Shown here one piece after another: positions 1 through 9,853 of a DNA stretch of 64,000 nucleotides (positions within the stretch are counted from its first letter, which is position 1; each line of letters begins with the position of its first letter). The DNA comes from Lachnoclostridium phytofermentans (lineage in GTDB: Bacteria > Bacillota > Clostridia > Lachnospirales > Lachnospiraceae). The position numbers and the translations under genes are program-made. A model generated the notes under the pieces. That model did no database searches and had not been told where the DNA came from. It worked only from the letters and a program-made list of their open reading frames with translations. Location of the stretch: contig NZ_JPOF01000008.1 in assembly GCF_000733755.1 (NCBI RefSeq), forward strand, positions 186,001 through 250,000, written 5' to 3'.

Positions 1-219
1 ATTGGAAGACGTATGTTACTTTGGGGTGATTATCTGTATAAATCACTAAATGATCCCTCATTTTATAGTCAAACGACAGGGACTCGACATAAAAATGGTA
101 ATTGGATTCCAAAACATAAGGGTTGGGTAATATATCAATATAGCAATAATAAAGTAACAACATCAGACAGTTTAGGAATTACGCTATCCATAAAACAAAT
201 GCTAAAGAAAATGAAGTAA
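1..219 (+). CDS. 3' end of a gene entering from the left edge; possible Rhs-type effector tip
   Basis: The frame is open from the first base, so the part starting at the ATG at 13 is probably the tail of a longer gene; no ribosome-binding site precedes that ATG. The tail is polar and ends in a basic run (KQMLKKMK). The stretch GWVIYQYSNN weakly recalls the last strand of GH25/DUF1906-type lysozyme folds, which is not enough to assign a function. It sits directly before a small membrane-anchored protein, the tip-then-immunity order seen repeatedly over the next 15 kb. I therefore infer it is the end of an Rhs-family effector. Confidence 0.4.
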   Translation: MGRRMLLWGDYLYKSLNDPSFYSQTTGTRHKNGNWIPKHKGWVIYQYSNNKVTTSDSLGITLSIKQMLKKMK

Positions 220-232
220 AGGAGGTTCAGCA

Positions 233-703
233 GTGTCTGAAAATAAAAAAATGGTTATTATACGAAGCATTCTTGTGATAATAATAATATTATTATTAAC
301 TCTATTATTTATACCAAATAGTAAGCCTATGGAAATAATTGAAAGTAAACTAAACACAAAACTTCCCTCATCTTCAAAAATTTCACAGTTTAATTATAAT
401 AGAGTACTTGGAGATTTAAATGCTAAAATACTAATAGATGCTCAGAGTTTAGATAGTATAAAGAAAGGTCTCCTTAAGCATTTTAATAATGAGTATATTA
501 TTCGAAATTATGCTGATTTACCTCACAATCAAAACGTAATTTCATGGTGGGATTTAGAAGAGGGTGATATTGAAGTATGTTATAAAAAGATTGAAGGTGT
601 GAAAAAGCATTTGATTATACCAACTCCAAAAACATCAATATTTTGGGCAATTATATCAAAACAGAAAGATGGAAAATACTATCTTTATCTTTCTCATTAT
701 TAA
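233..703 (+). CDS. small membrane-anchored protein, candidate immunity protein
   Basis: This 156-residue protein starts at a GTG preceded by AAGGAGG at ideal spacing, 13 bases after the preceding stop. Residues 8-28 form one hydrophobic segment without a lipobox, so the protein is probably anchored by an uncleaved N-terminal helix with its C-terminal domain outside the cell. No family was recognised. It is intact, has a strong ribosome-binding site and is tightly coupled to the upstream effector-like tail. It therefore resembles the exported immunity candidates elsewhere in the locus; the immunity role is inference. Confidence 0.55.
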   Translation: MSENKKMVIIRSILVIIIILLLTLLFIPNSKPMEIIESKLNTKLPSSSKISQFNYNRVLGDLNAKILIDAQSLDSIKKGLLKHFNNEYIIRNYADLPHNQNVISWWDLEEGDIEVCYKKIEGVKKHLIIPTPKTSIFWAIISKQKDGKYYLYLSHY

Positions 704-733
704 TCAAAAAGAGAACTTACATAAAAGCTTTTG

Positions 734-1257
734 ATGAGTAATAATCAATTAAGCGCACTGATTTGCGAATATATCTTTACGGAAGACTTAGATATGCACT
801 ATCACAAAATTTATAATAGTACCATGGATGGATATGCTTCGAAATAGTACTAAGGTACAGGATTCTTCTATTGAATGTATCAATAAAGATATTAAAATGG
901 AAAATTTGAAAAGGGCAGTGCTATACTTATTTAACAGGAAAGAATGCCACAAAAGAATCGACAGCATTATTTGTATTCGGAATGGGAATGCATTCTTTGC
1001 AAGATCAGCAGGCGCATGGGAACCTTACGAATGCTAGGGATCATATTGCTTGGAATGATGATCCTACATATGATAGCTGGAAGTATGACGTAAAACAGGG
1101 TGAGATTGTTGGAACTAAAGGAAATCAAAGAATAACCAATACGGAAGAGGATACAAGAGACTACATAAATGATTTTTTATATGGGAATGATTCCACACCA
1201 GGTGCTGGTAGCTTCTTGTTTCAACCAAGTAAGTATTCGTTAACCAAATCGAAATAG
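734..1257 (+). pseudogene. frameshifted remnant of a zinc phospholipase-C-like Rhs tip
   Basis: Three frames carry pieces of what looks like one protein: 734-846, 828-935 and 910-1257. The last piece holds GMGMHSLQDQQAHGN, the helix type with spaced His/Asp seen in zinc-dependent phospholipase C/P1-nuclease folds that often end Rhs proteins. No frame spans the whole and no ribosome-binding site serves any piece, so it is a decayed C-terminal tip. Its stop lies 10 bases before an intact gene for an exported LRR protein. The phospholipase assignment rests on this one motif. Confidence 0.5.
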
Positions 1258-1267
1258 GGAGGATGTT

Positions 1268-2407
1268 ATGGGACGGAAATATAAAATAGGTATTGGGATT
1301 CTGTTATTAATTACAGTTGTTATCAGTACGAAATTGGTATCTGCAGTAGCAACAGATATCATCACGTTTCCAGATGAGAATCTGCAAACTGCATTAAGTA
1401 AAATCTATGATTGGAACGAACCTTTTACGTTAGAAAAGGCAAAAGAACTTTCAAAGAACAAGAAGAATATTTTCCTTAGTTATACTGAAATATCAGACAT
1501 TGAGGGGATACAATATTTTGAAGGTCTCATACAAGTTTCATCATTTGGAAACAATTTAAAAGATTTGAGTCCCTTATCTAAATTACCCAATCTAGAAATG
1601 ATAGATATACGTAGCAACCTTACCAAAGGCAAAGAATTTGAAAAAATCTTATGTAATATGGGAGGCAGTAGTTTATTAGAAGTGGTGCAGTTAGAAGAAA
1701 ATAGCATAACAAATATAAGTTTTTTGAGTAAAATTGGAAAACTAGCAAAATATACTCATATTTATATGGAGGATAATAACATAAAAGACATATCGTTATT
1801 AAAGAAAGCCACCAGTTTATACTCTTTAGATTTATCCAATAACCGTATCACCGATGTAACATCACTAAAAAACTTAAAGAATCTCACCTATATTGACCTT
1901 CGTGATAACTGCATCATCGACTATAAGCCTATCAAACCTTTAATTGATGCGATGCATGCGGATGGTGGAAATGAAACTGGACTGGAACGGTATGATTATT
2001 ATAAAAACCCCGTTAATTTTTCCTATCATGGAAAAACGATTCAGTTACCATATTTGACTGCGTATTATAAATATCAGGCATATGCAGAAGCCATCCCTCT
2101 ATTGAAAGCATTAGGAGGTAGTGCGAAGTATAATAAAAAGACAGGAACCCTGACCTGCAATTATGATGGTAATATTCTTATTATGAAGGATTTTTCCAAG
2201 AAGGTAACCCTCAATGGAGAAAAGATTACATTAGAATACCCGATGAGAAGGATGCAGTATGACTTGGCATATATTCCAGTAAAAGATGTATGTAAACTCT
2301 TAAGTTTAAATTATGACGTGGTTAAAACAAGAAAAATTTGTCATGATTCAAAATATGTAGAATATGCACCTAAAGTAGTAGAGATAAGCGAAGAGCAGAC
2401 AAAATAG
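1268..2407 (+). CDS. secreted leucine-rich-repeat protein with copper-amine-oxidase-N-like domain
   Basis: This 379-residue protein begins with a signal peptide (positive start, hydrophobic residues 8-26). It continues with several LRR units (LDLSNNRITDV, YIDLRDNC) to about residue 220 and ends with a domain of the copper amine oxidase N-terminal type (about 265-355, ending LAYIPVKDVCKLL). These are extracytoplasmic binding modules; no catalytic residues are seen. AGGGAGG precedes the ATG, 10 bases after the decayed phospholipase-like tip, so it may be the matching immunity protein. Its last 25 codons recur as scraps at 9645-9722 and 14799-14842, so the gene was once present in several copies. 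Confidence 0.7.
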   Translation: MGRKYKIGIGILLLITVVISTKLVSAVATDIITFPDENLQTALSKIYDWNEPFTLEKAKELSKNKKNIFLSYTEISDIEGIQYFEGLIQVSSFGNNLKDLSPLSKLPNLEMIDIRSNLTKGKEFEKILCNMGGSSLLEVVQLEENSITNISFLSKIGKLAKYTHIYMEDNNIKDISLLKKATSLYSLDLSNNRITDVTSLKNLKNLTYIDLRDNCIIDYKPIKPLIDAMHADGGNETGLERYDYYKNPVNFSYHGKTIQLPYLTAYYKYQAYAEAIPLLKALGGSAKYNKKTGTLTCNYDGNILIMKDFSKKVTLNGEKITLEYPMRRMQYDLAYIPVKDVCKLLSLNYDVVKTRKICHDSKYVEYAPKVVEISEEQTK

Positions 2408-2420
2408 GGAATATAAAAAC

Positions 2421-2460
2421 CGCAAAGCGATTACCAGTAGGTTTGGTAGTCGCTTTTGCG
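2421..2460 (+). repeat. boundary hairpin, copy 1 of 3
   Basis: An imperfect inverted repeat of about 15 bp (CGCAAAGCGATTACC against GGTAGTCGCTTTTGCG) with a short loop lies just after the LRR stop codon. Nearly identical hairpins occur at 9735 and 14857, each between a copy of the LRR tail and a copy of Rhs sequence. It could be the terminator of the LRR gene, although the T-run is short. Its repeated position makes it the marker of the duplicated module. Confidence 0.75.
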
Positions 2461-2491
2461 CTAAAAGAATAGTGAACAAGCCCTAACCCAA

Positions 2492-3340
2492 GTGGTGAAT
2501 GCCTTAAACGAGCAGACCTCCTATACCTATGATGCAAACGGCAATAGGTTAACAATGACCGATGGCAGAGGATATACAACAACCTATCGTTATAAAGCGA
2601 GAAATCTCTTGATTGAAAAGATTGATCCTGGAAAAGAAAAAACTTCGGAGCTTTATTCCTATCATGCAGACGGGAATATTGCCACGAAAACGGATCGCAA
2701 TCAAAAAGAAACCAATTATCGTTATGATTGCTTTGGGCGATTAGTTTATGAGTCAATAGGAAATCAGTACAAAGAATACACCTATGATAAGCTGGGAAAT
2801 ATTCTGTCAGCGAAGGATAATACCAGCGATATTACAAGGGTATATGACTCTTCGGGAAGAGTAACGAAAAAAACAGTGACTGACTTAGGAACCACCACCT
2901 ATCGTTATGATATTACCACAGGGGTACCTTCTGGAATGGTATTGGAAGAAGCAATTGACCCAAAAGGAAATTCTACTCTAAAGATCTATGATCAGGTCGG
3001 AAGATTGTATCAGGTCTATGCAAATAAGACAGTGGAACAACTTAGTAGTAGTACTTCCGGCAGTGATTTAGTAAATGGTAGTACTTCCAGCAGCGAAGCG
3101 GTAACTTATCAGTATTATCCAAATGGATCAAGAAAGAGTGTTACCTATCCAAACGGAGCCAAGGAAACATATACTTACACGAAGAAAAATCAGATTTTAC
3201 AGCTTAAGAATCAGTTATCCGATGATACGATACTTCAATGTTATACCTACGCTTATGATCCGGCAGGCAATCAGGTGTCAAAGAGGAATCAGGACAGGAA
3301 GCATATCCAGGGCTTACGCTGTATACTTATGACTCTTTAA
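2492..3340 (+). pseudogene. Rhs/YD-repeat core, 5' fragment (copy A)
   Basis: This stretch encodes tandem YD repeats of the Rhs/WapA type (SYTYDANGN, TTYRYKARN, EYTYDKLGN). Homology begins at 2471, directly after the boundary hairpin, so the true 5' half of an Rhs gene with its secretion signal is missing. The formal start is a GTG without a ribosome-binding site. Near 3279 the frame shifts by -1: one A is missing from an A-run before GAGGAATC, and the YD repeats continue in the next frame (LYTYDSLNRL) into the fragment from 3415. It is a silent, truncated core. Confidence 0.8.
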
Positions 3341-3414
3341 ATCGTTTAAAGAAGGTACAAGAGACAACTGGTAACATCCTATCCTATGAATATGACAAGA
3401 GCGGAAATCGAACA

Positions 3415-4989
3415 ATGGAATTGTCGCAAAGTGGGTTGAATTTTATCCGAACTTCTTATGATTATGACGAGCGTAATCGGCTTGCAAACTCCATTACCCT
3501 TTCTCATACGGATGCTACCAAAAAAAGCGAATACTCCATGACAGATTATTCCTACGATAAGAATGGTAACCTGCTGCAGAAAAAAACAGCATATGCGGAA
3601 AGCACAACCGAGGATCAATTAAAGGACTTGACGAAATTACCGAAATTTGGTATTAAGAAGATAAGTGAATTTAATTTAACCTCAAATGCTGGTTCGGTAG
3701 TGGAAACAACGGTAGAAACAGACTATCTTACTTGTTATTCCTATGATAATTTCAACCGATTAACGCATAGTTTATCGAAAGGCACTGATACCCTCTATCG
3801 ATATAATGCAGAAGACTACAGAATCCAAAAATCAGTGAATGGAGATGTGATACGATATCTTTATGAGGCAGATCAAGTAATTTTAGAACTGAATGAAGGC
3901 GGGGAAGAAATCGGTCGCAATGTATATGGCACGAACCTAATCTACCGTGAAGCATTATCTGAAAATAATACGGAAGCCTACTATTATCTGTATAATGCGC
4001 ATGGTGATGTTACAGGACTTCTAAAGCAAAATGGAACCATAGCAGCAACTTACTGTTATGATGCATTTAGTAATCTATTATCAAAACAGGGGCAAGTAAA
4101 TAATACAGTCACTTATGCAGGATATCAGTATGATGCAGAAACAGAACTATACTATCTGAATGCCAGATACTATGACAGCAAGATAGCCAGATTCTTAACG
4201 GAGGATACTTATGGAGGAAAATACAAGGATCCGCTAAGTTTGAATCGGTATACTTATTGTGCAAATAATCCAATACGGTATATAGATCCGACAGGGCATA
4301 GAAATCTGCAGGTTGGTAGTAAGGGTGATGATGTTAAAGAAATGCAACAGTTACTGAATCAGAATGGATATAAATTAGAAGAGGATGGAAAGTTTGGTGC
4401 GAAGGCACAAGCAGCTGTTAAGGATTATCAATCTAAGCATAAGCTAAATGTTGATGGTATAGTTGGAAATAAAACAATTCAGGAATTGAAAAAAAATCCT
4501 TCAGAAGACAATAAAAAGCAAGGTATAGTGGAATCTTTTCTTAGTATTATAGCAAGCTATACCACACAATTATCGGATCAAAAACCGACACCTACGAAAG
4601 CACCGAGTCCAACGAAAGTACCAATAGCATCGACTAACAATCCGAAGGGGACTAACAATATAACTACATCTAATTCTTCTCCCAAAGCCACAGAGTTGAG
4701 AAATCAGGTTGTTGATTTAGCAAAAGAGTGTGCAGCAGAAGATACTATAGTGTATAAGCACAATGGTGCACAATACTTATATGATTCTTCAGGAAAACTC
4801 AAAACAAAGGTTGGGTTAGATTGTAGTTCGTTTACAGCATCTATCTATTATACATGTTTCGGTAAAGAATATAATTTTAGTAACTATTATGATAAAGTAC
4901 CTAGAACAATTGGAGGAGCTGCTGATATGCAAAGTCAAATGGGTTGTGAGGTTCTAAATTTTAAGGATGCGAATGGTAACATAATATAG
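3415..4989 (+). pseudogene. Rhs core end, peptidoglycan-binding domain and first half of an NlpC/P60 tip (copy A)
   Basis: Residues 1-295 are YD repeats ending in the Rhs-associated core signature (YLYNAHGDVTG, LYYLNARYYDS, FLTEDTYGG, DPTGH). Residues 298-360 are a PG_binding_1 domain (LQVGSKGDDVKEMQQLL). A Pro/Thr-rich linker follows, then the start of an NlpC/P60 cysteine peptidase with its nucleophile in GLDCSSF near residue 468. A TAG at 4987-4989 interrupts the domain, and the same frame continues from 4990 with the catalytic His part. Homology also extends upstream to about 3280 across the frameshift. An intact version would be a cell-wall-cutting Rhs effector. Confidence 0.8.
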
Positions 4990-5010
4990 GAGAATCTTAG
5001 ACCTGGTGAT

Positions 5011-5298
5011 TTGATTTTCATGGATTATAATACTGATGGCGTTGTTAGAAACAAAGATGAGGGAGTTGGTAGAAAAGGTATATATGAGCATGTCATGATT
5101 TATATCGGAGATGGGAAATATATTGATACAGCTACGAAAGGATGTTCAGTCAACACATCAGCCAGTGGAAGTAGTTTTCTAAATAAACAAATTAACGATA
5201 TAAGTTGGACATCTGAAAAATATACAGGAGAACTAAAGAGTGCAGTTATTTGTGTAAGAAGAATTATACAAGATGATGGTTCAATATTTATATATTAA
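5011..5298 (+). pseudogene. second half of the NlpC/P60 tip, after an in-frame TAG
   Basis: This stretch is in the same frame as the preceding fragment and is separated from it only by TAG at 4987 and seven codons. It supplies the rest of an NlpC/P60 fold: LRPGDLIFMDY, then EHVMIYIGDGKYIDT, where the His is the expected catalytic residue. No ribosome-binding site precedes the ATG at 5011, so separate translation is unlikely. Read-through of one codon would restore the whole peptidase. Confidence 0.75.
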
Positions 5299-5588
5299 AT
5301 ATACCTGCTAATAGTCTATCATAGAGTATTAGGATGGACATTAATATCCAATGCTTAACAAATGTATGGTTAATAGGTAAAATACTTGCAATAGGTAATT
5401 GTAAATCTTGCTGTCTGGAATTTATGCAACTTATATAGGAAAAGTCTGAATTATTTAGCTGTAGACTAGATTTTATGTATGATGAACATAAAATTAGAAG
5501 TTATGTGAGTGACGAAAAAAGGATAAAATTTATTCGACTTTCAGTGTTTTGCAATTACCTAAACATTTGTAACGTAGAAAGGAGCTAT

Positions 5589-6569
5589 ATGAGAAAGAAA
5601 TATATTATTTTGTTAATGTTTCTATTTATTTTTAGTGCTTGTGAAAGTATTAATAATACCAATAGTAAAAATGAGGTAGGCAAAGGGACTCTTGGCGAGC
5701 CACTGATTAATGATAATAAACCACCTTCAGAATATACAAACTCAACAGAATATCCCATACCCACAGAATCCCCAGCACCAACACGATATCCCACACCTAC
5801 AATTATAGATACAAGCAAAGAACAAAATATAGAAAGTACTAATCTGCAAGATATCTATCAAGAGATGATTAGCAATAAAACTTATACTGTTAATTCAGAT
5901 ACTGATAAAGAAAAGTTTGAAATTATTTGGAATCTTATTAAGGGGCATTGGTATTCGAACAACTTTATTCAAATGATTAATGACAAAACGCTATTTAGCA
6001 ATCATTATTTAGAACTTTTTGTAGATAAGTATGATTCTGAAGATTCTATATCCAAAAATTATTACGCGATGACAGAGTTTGATTACATGGTTGGCGACGG
6101 TATTCTAGCTACATCATTTCACATAAAACCTGAGAATAAGATTATATATATATATGGAAAATATGATGAAATAAATGAAGAAGATTTATATTATGAATTG
6201 GATATTTCATTATCAAAGATTAAGACTCCTCTTGGTAGTAGGAGCTTTACAAATATCAACATGGATATCAATGATTACATAAATGAAAAAGTACTTGTAG
6301 GGAACTATCATGATCAAAATGGGAAAGAATATACTTTTCAATCAAATAGAACAGCTACTTGGGGAGACAAGCAATTTCGGTATAATACCTTTGTTATGGG
6401 ATATTGGCCGTATTGTAATCCTATTATTGTAGTAGATGAATATGATGTGCCAACAGGAGAGGAATATGGTTACATAGTTAAAGATGAGAGTATTTATCTC
6501 TATGGTATTGTTTATGATAAGGATGACGTCCCAAATATAAGCAATGATTCAATTGCTATATTGAACTAA
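5589..6569 (+). CDS. lipoprotein, candidate immunity protein for the NlpC/P60 tip
   Basis: The start is the ATG at 5589, preceded by AAAGGAGC, rather than an upstream in-frame ATG at 5475. The 326-residue product begins with a lipoprotein signal peptide ending LFIFSAC. A Pro/Thr/Glu-rich spacer (TEYPIPTESPAPTRYPTP) and a soluble domain of unknown family follow. It lies directly after the cell-wall peptidase tip, so protection at the outer membrane face is a reasonable inference. A scrap matching its last 20 codons occurs at 16335-16400, showing that a second copy once existed. Confidence 0.65.
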   Translation: MRKKYIILLMFLFIFSACESINNTNSKNEVGKGTLGEPLINDNKPPSEYTNSTEYPIPTESPAPTRYPTPTIIDTSKEQNIESTNLQDIYQEMISNKTYTVNSDTDKEKFEIIWNLIKGHWYSNNFIQMINDKTLFSNHYLELFVDKYDSEDSISKNYYAMTEFDYMVGDGILATSFHIKPENKIIYIYGKYDEINEEDLYYELDISLSKIKTPLGSRSFTNINMDINDYINEKVLVGNYHDQNGKEYTFQSNRTATWGDKQFRYNTFVMGYWPYCNPIIVVDEYDVPTGEEYGYIVKDESIYLYGIVYDKDDVPNISNDSIAILN

Positions 6570-6573
6570 ATTT

Positions 6574-6612
6574 CGAAAGGTAGAACGGATTTCTTTTACA
6601 CTCTGCCTTTCG
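6574..6612 (+). terminator. hairpin after the lipoprotein gene
   Basis: An 11-bp stem (CGAAAGGTAGA with TCTGCCTTTCG, one G-U pair) starts five bases after the stop codon. There is no clear T-run, so termination is only probable. The sequence CTCTGCCTTTC recurs in the hairpin at 13655-13684 after another candidate immunity gene. Confidence 0.5.
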
Positions 6613-6638
6613 CTGTATTATATGTGAAATAAGAGGAA

Positions 6639-7407
6639 TTGTTTTCTATAGGCTTTATCCGAACTTCCTATGATAATTTCAACCGATTAGCGCATAGTTT
6701 ATCGAAAGGCACTGATACCCTCTATCGATATAATGCAGAAGACTACAGAATCCAAAAGTCTTTGAATGGAGATACAATTCGATATCTTTACGAGGCAGAT
6801 CAGGTAATCTTAGAGCTGAAGGACAATGGGGAAGAAGTCGGTCACAATGTATATGGTACCAACTTAATCTACTGCGAGGCATTATCTGAAAACAATACCG
6901 AAGCTTACTATTAGTTGTATAATGCGCATGGTGATGTTACAGGACTTCTAAAGCAAAATGGAACCATAGCAGCAACTTACTGTTATGATGCATTTAGTAA
7001 TCTATTATCAAAACAGGGGCAAGTAAATAATACAGTCACTTATGCAGGATATCAGTATGATGCAGAAACAGAACTAGAATGCCAGATACTATGACAGCAA
7101 GATAGCCAGATTCTTAACGGAGGATACTTATGGAGGAAAATACAAGGATCCGCTAAGTTTGAATCGGTATACTTATTGTGCAAATAATCCGATACGGTAT
7201 TATGATCCGACTGGACATAGATTAAAAGGTGATGAAGAGCTTCTTAATGATCAGGGACTGGCAATGGTTGATTACTATGCTAGTGAATGGAAGAAGTATG
7301 AAAAACTTGCGAAAGACGTGAAAAATAAAAACAAAGGGTTATACAACGAATATAAAGGCATTATGACTCAAATGAAAAGTTTAGCTAGTGATGTACGAAC
7401 TTCATAG
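6639..7407 (+). pseudogene. Rhs core fragment (copy C), several disruptions
   Basis: This is a shortened copy of the Rhs core end. It jumps from FIRTSYD straight to DNFNRL, losing about 290 bp relative to copy A between two YD repeats. A TAG replaces a Tyr codon at 6912-6914. An 8-bp deletion after 7076 changes frame, and the frame ending RYYDPTGHRL runs into a non-Rhs helix (7225-7404) and another TAG at 7405. Block 6916-7076 looks identical to 3989-4149 in copy A, which points to recent duplication or gene conversion. It has no start signal. Confidence 0.8.
6916..7076 (+). repeat. 161-bp block that looks identical to 3989-4149
   Basis: By eye every base matches the corresponding part of Rhs copy A, and near-identity resumes after the 8-bp deletion to about 7189. 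Flanking Rhs sequence on the left (6660-6914) differs at many positions. This patchy identity is what gene conversion between tandem cassettes would leave. Confidence 0.75.
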
Positions 7408-8419
7408 GTTTTTAATAAGGGGAACTCTATTCCGATAAACAATAAAAATAACCAGAACCCAGTTAACACTGGAACTACAAGTCAACAAAGTCAGAGCTAC
7501 TTGAAAAATATTGGTTTTACAATTGATACATCAAAACCATCTGTAAGCAATGGGACCTATGCAGTGGAAAAATCGTCTGCACTTATTATAACTCAATGGT
7601 TTTCTGGTATAGCTATTAATGGAGACATAAGTGATAAAAAGACATTGGAAATACTTAAATATCTATATAAGCATGGTATCACTACGGATATGATTATGGC
7701 ATTACCTGGTGAAAAGTGGAATCCTAAGTTGCCATCACTTGGCACTAATAGCGATACTACTCAAACGGGCATTTAAAAGAAACCGATATGGTGAATTTAC
7801 CTTGCGTAGGCTCTGGGAATGCTATTTCAGATAAAAATACAGCAGTGGCATGGGCAATGTTGGTACAAGGAGCTATATCTTATAATGAGAAAGGGAAATA
7901 TTCTACGCAAGAAACAAGTGATTATGGAACAAAATTAAACATAGGAAACTTTCTTGTGACTGGACCTAATTCAGGTTATAGAAGTTATCATTATCAAGTC
8001 GAAGCATATTTAGATTGGCACAGAAGGGGGAAGCCAAGAAATGCTGCAGAACCAAAGTTCACAGATGCTAGAGGTAAGACAGAATATAAAAAATATTTAA
8101 TGAATTGGGACCTTTGCCAGCAAATAAAAGTGGAGGCTGGAATAATATTGATGATTCCATGACTGATGATGGAGGATATTTAGCCGGACATGGTTCAAGT
8201 CCTCACGGAATCGGAGCAGCAATAGATTTAAACTTTGGATTGGATCAATATGCACCAATAGGGAAAGGAAGTCGTCATTGGGTTGAAGACTTTGGAAGGA
8301 ACTATGGGTTTACAGGGCTTTATAAGAATAAAACAGATATCGCATATGAAGAAAAGAATGGAGTAGGTAATTTCAAAGAAACATGGCATTTAAACTATTT
8401 TGGACCTAAACTAAAATAA
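7408..8419 (+). pseudogene. M15 (VanY-like) peptidase tip, frameshifted
   Basis: The frame continues past TAG 7405 through a polar linker to 7776, shifts by -1 at a G-run near 7767, and shifts again at a G-run near 8108. Reassembled, the C-terminal part has the M15 metallopeptidase hallmarks: SGYRSYHYQVEAY, the zinc motif SSPHGIGAAIDL and the closing ETWHLNYF. Such enzymes cut D-Ala-D-Ala or related bonds of peptidoglycan. The tip follows Rhs core copy C and precedes a lipoprotein gene. The catalytic motifs survive; only the frame is broken. Confidence 0.75.
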
Positions 8420-8444
8420 AAAATGATAAGGATGATGTGCAAGT

Positions 8445-9607
8445 ATGAAAAAGAAAATATCTGTTATTCTTTTATTAATGATGCTTTTTAGCATGATAAC
8501 TGGGTGCAATGGCGAACGAAATATTTTAGAAAATGAAACTTCAACTAGTACACAAATTATTGATCCAATTAAAAGTCCACAAGACAATGATTCTGAACCA
8601 ACTAAAATACCAAACAATACTGGTGAGAATATAACGAATGAACCGGAAGCGATTGGTGCTAGTAGCGAATCCAGTTTACAAACGAACTTTGTCTATGGAG
8701 GAAAAGTGGCTTCAGATGGAAGTTATCAATATTTTGAACTTATCACATTTGCTGACTCTATTGTTGGTCTTTGTAGAACAGAAAAAAATGGTAAAAATTT
8801 CTCTGTATTAGACAACTGTAGAGTAGAGTCTTTAAATCTAAGAGATGAATTTTTGTACTATATTCAGAGCAGTGAATCTAGGTATGGTGGTGATATTTAT
8901 AGAATTAATAAGGATGGATCTGAGAAAACAGTGTTACTTAAGGGAAATTATTGTCAATTAATGATAATCGAGAATAAATTATACTTTCTAGGGTCTGACG
9001 ACTATAAAATATATCGAATGAATTTGGAAGGTTCTGGTTTGGAAGTATTTATTTCTGATGAATGTGATATTTTCTTATATAGTGATGGCTATATATATAG
9101 CCCTATATTAGAGAAGGGAACAGAAGGCAGAGAGGATTTAATTCTTGCTAAATATGATATTAAAGATGCTTCTAAAAGACTATAATCGCCACGGACTTAC
9201 CGTTAACAGAAGAGTATGGATATCTTATCCGGTATTTTATTTACAAAGATAAAATATTATATATCGATGAGAAGGATAATAACAAAATATATATCATGAA
9301 TAATGATGGTACCGAAAAAAAGGAACTGATTGATATCAATGTAGAATCGATGTTAATTTCTGAGGATGGTACAATATACACTGTTTCAAGAACATTTGAA
9401 GAGGGTATGATAATCCAGACATTCAATATGGATGGTGAACAACTAAAAACAATTTTATCAGGTAGAAGATATAATTATCAATTGTTAGGATTAGTCGATG
9501 ATTATATATATTACTATGATGATCAGGGTGAAGGGAATGGAGAGACTGGTAGGATCAAGATTGATGGAACTGGAAATGAGATACTTGGGATTAAACTAGA
9601 GGAATAA
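8445..9607 (+). pseudogene. lipoprotein with beta-propeller-like repeats, frameshifted; candidate immunity
   Basis: A lipoprotein signal peptide (ends FSMITGC) starts at 8445, and the frame runs to a stop at 9185. The homologous frame resumes one base off (IIATDLPLTEEYGYL) and continues to 9607. The break lies in an A-run near 9174, where one added A would join both parts into a protein of about 387 residues. Repeated YRINKDGSE / YRMNLEGSG / YIMNNDGTE units suggest a DUF5050-type beta-propeller. It follows the M15 tip and would be its exported partner if intact. Confidence 0.65.
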
Positions 9608-9644
9608 GGATATTTTCTGCTAAAGTTATGAGGAGGTTGAGATA

Positions 9645-9722
9645 AGAAAAATTCGGCATGACTTCCAGTACGTAGAATATGCGCCTAAAGTAGTAGAAAT
9701 AAGCGAAGAGCAGATAAATTAG
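9645..9722 (+). pseudogene. scrap of the LRR gene 3' end (copy 2)
   Basis: Twenty-five codons match the last codons of the LRR gene at 1268-2407 (KIRHDFQYVEYAPKV against KICHDSKYVEYAPKV) and end at the equivalent stop. The rest of the gene is missing. The scrap leads straight into the boundary hairpin and Rhs sequence, as in copy 1. Confidence 0.8.
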
Positions 9723-9734
9723 AAAAATGAAACC

Positions 9735-9772
9735 GCAAAGCGATTACCATTAAGGTTGGTAGTCGCTTTTGC
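9735..9772 (+). repeat. boundary hairpin, copy 2 of 3, with Rhs start scrap
   Basis: GCAAAGCGATTACCA pairs with TGGTAGTCGCTTTTGC. The following 9773-9850 match the first 80 bases of Rhs copy A (GCCCTAACCCAAGTGG and onward) before breaking off into the toxin open frame at 9854. Confidence 0.75.
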
Positions 9773-9853
9773 CCTAGAAGAATAGCGAACAAGCCCTAAC
9801 CCAAGTGGTGAATGCCTTAAACGTAGACCTCTTATACCTATAATAAAAACCAA

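Noticed and set aside
2370-2756. Minus-strand 128-codon frame over the boundary hairpin and Rhs start
   Set aside because: It has no ribosome-binding site and crosses the end of the LRR gene, the hairpin and YD repeats that clearly code on the + strand.
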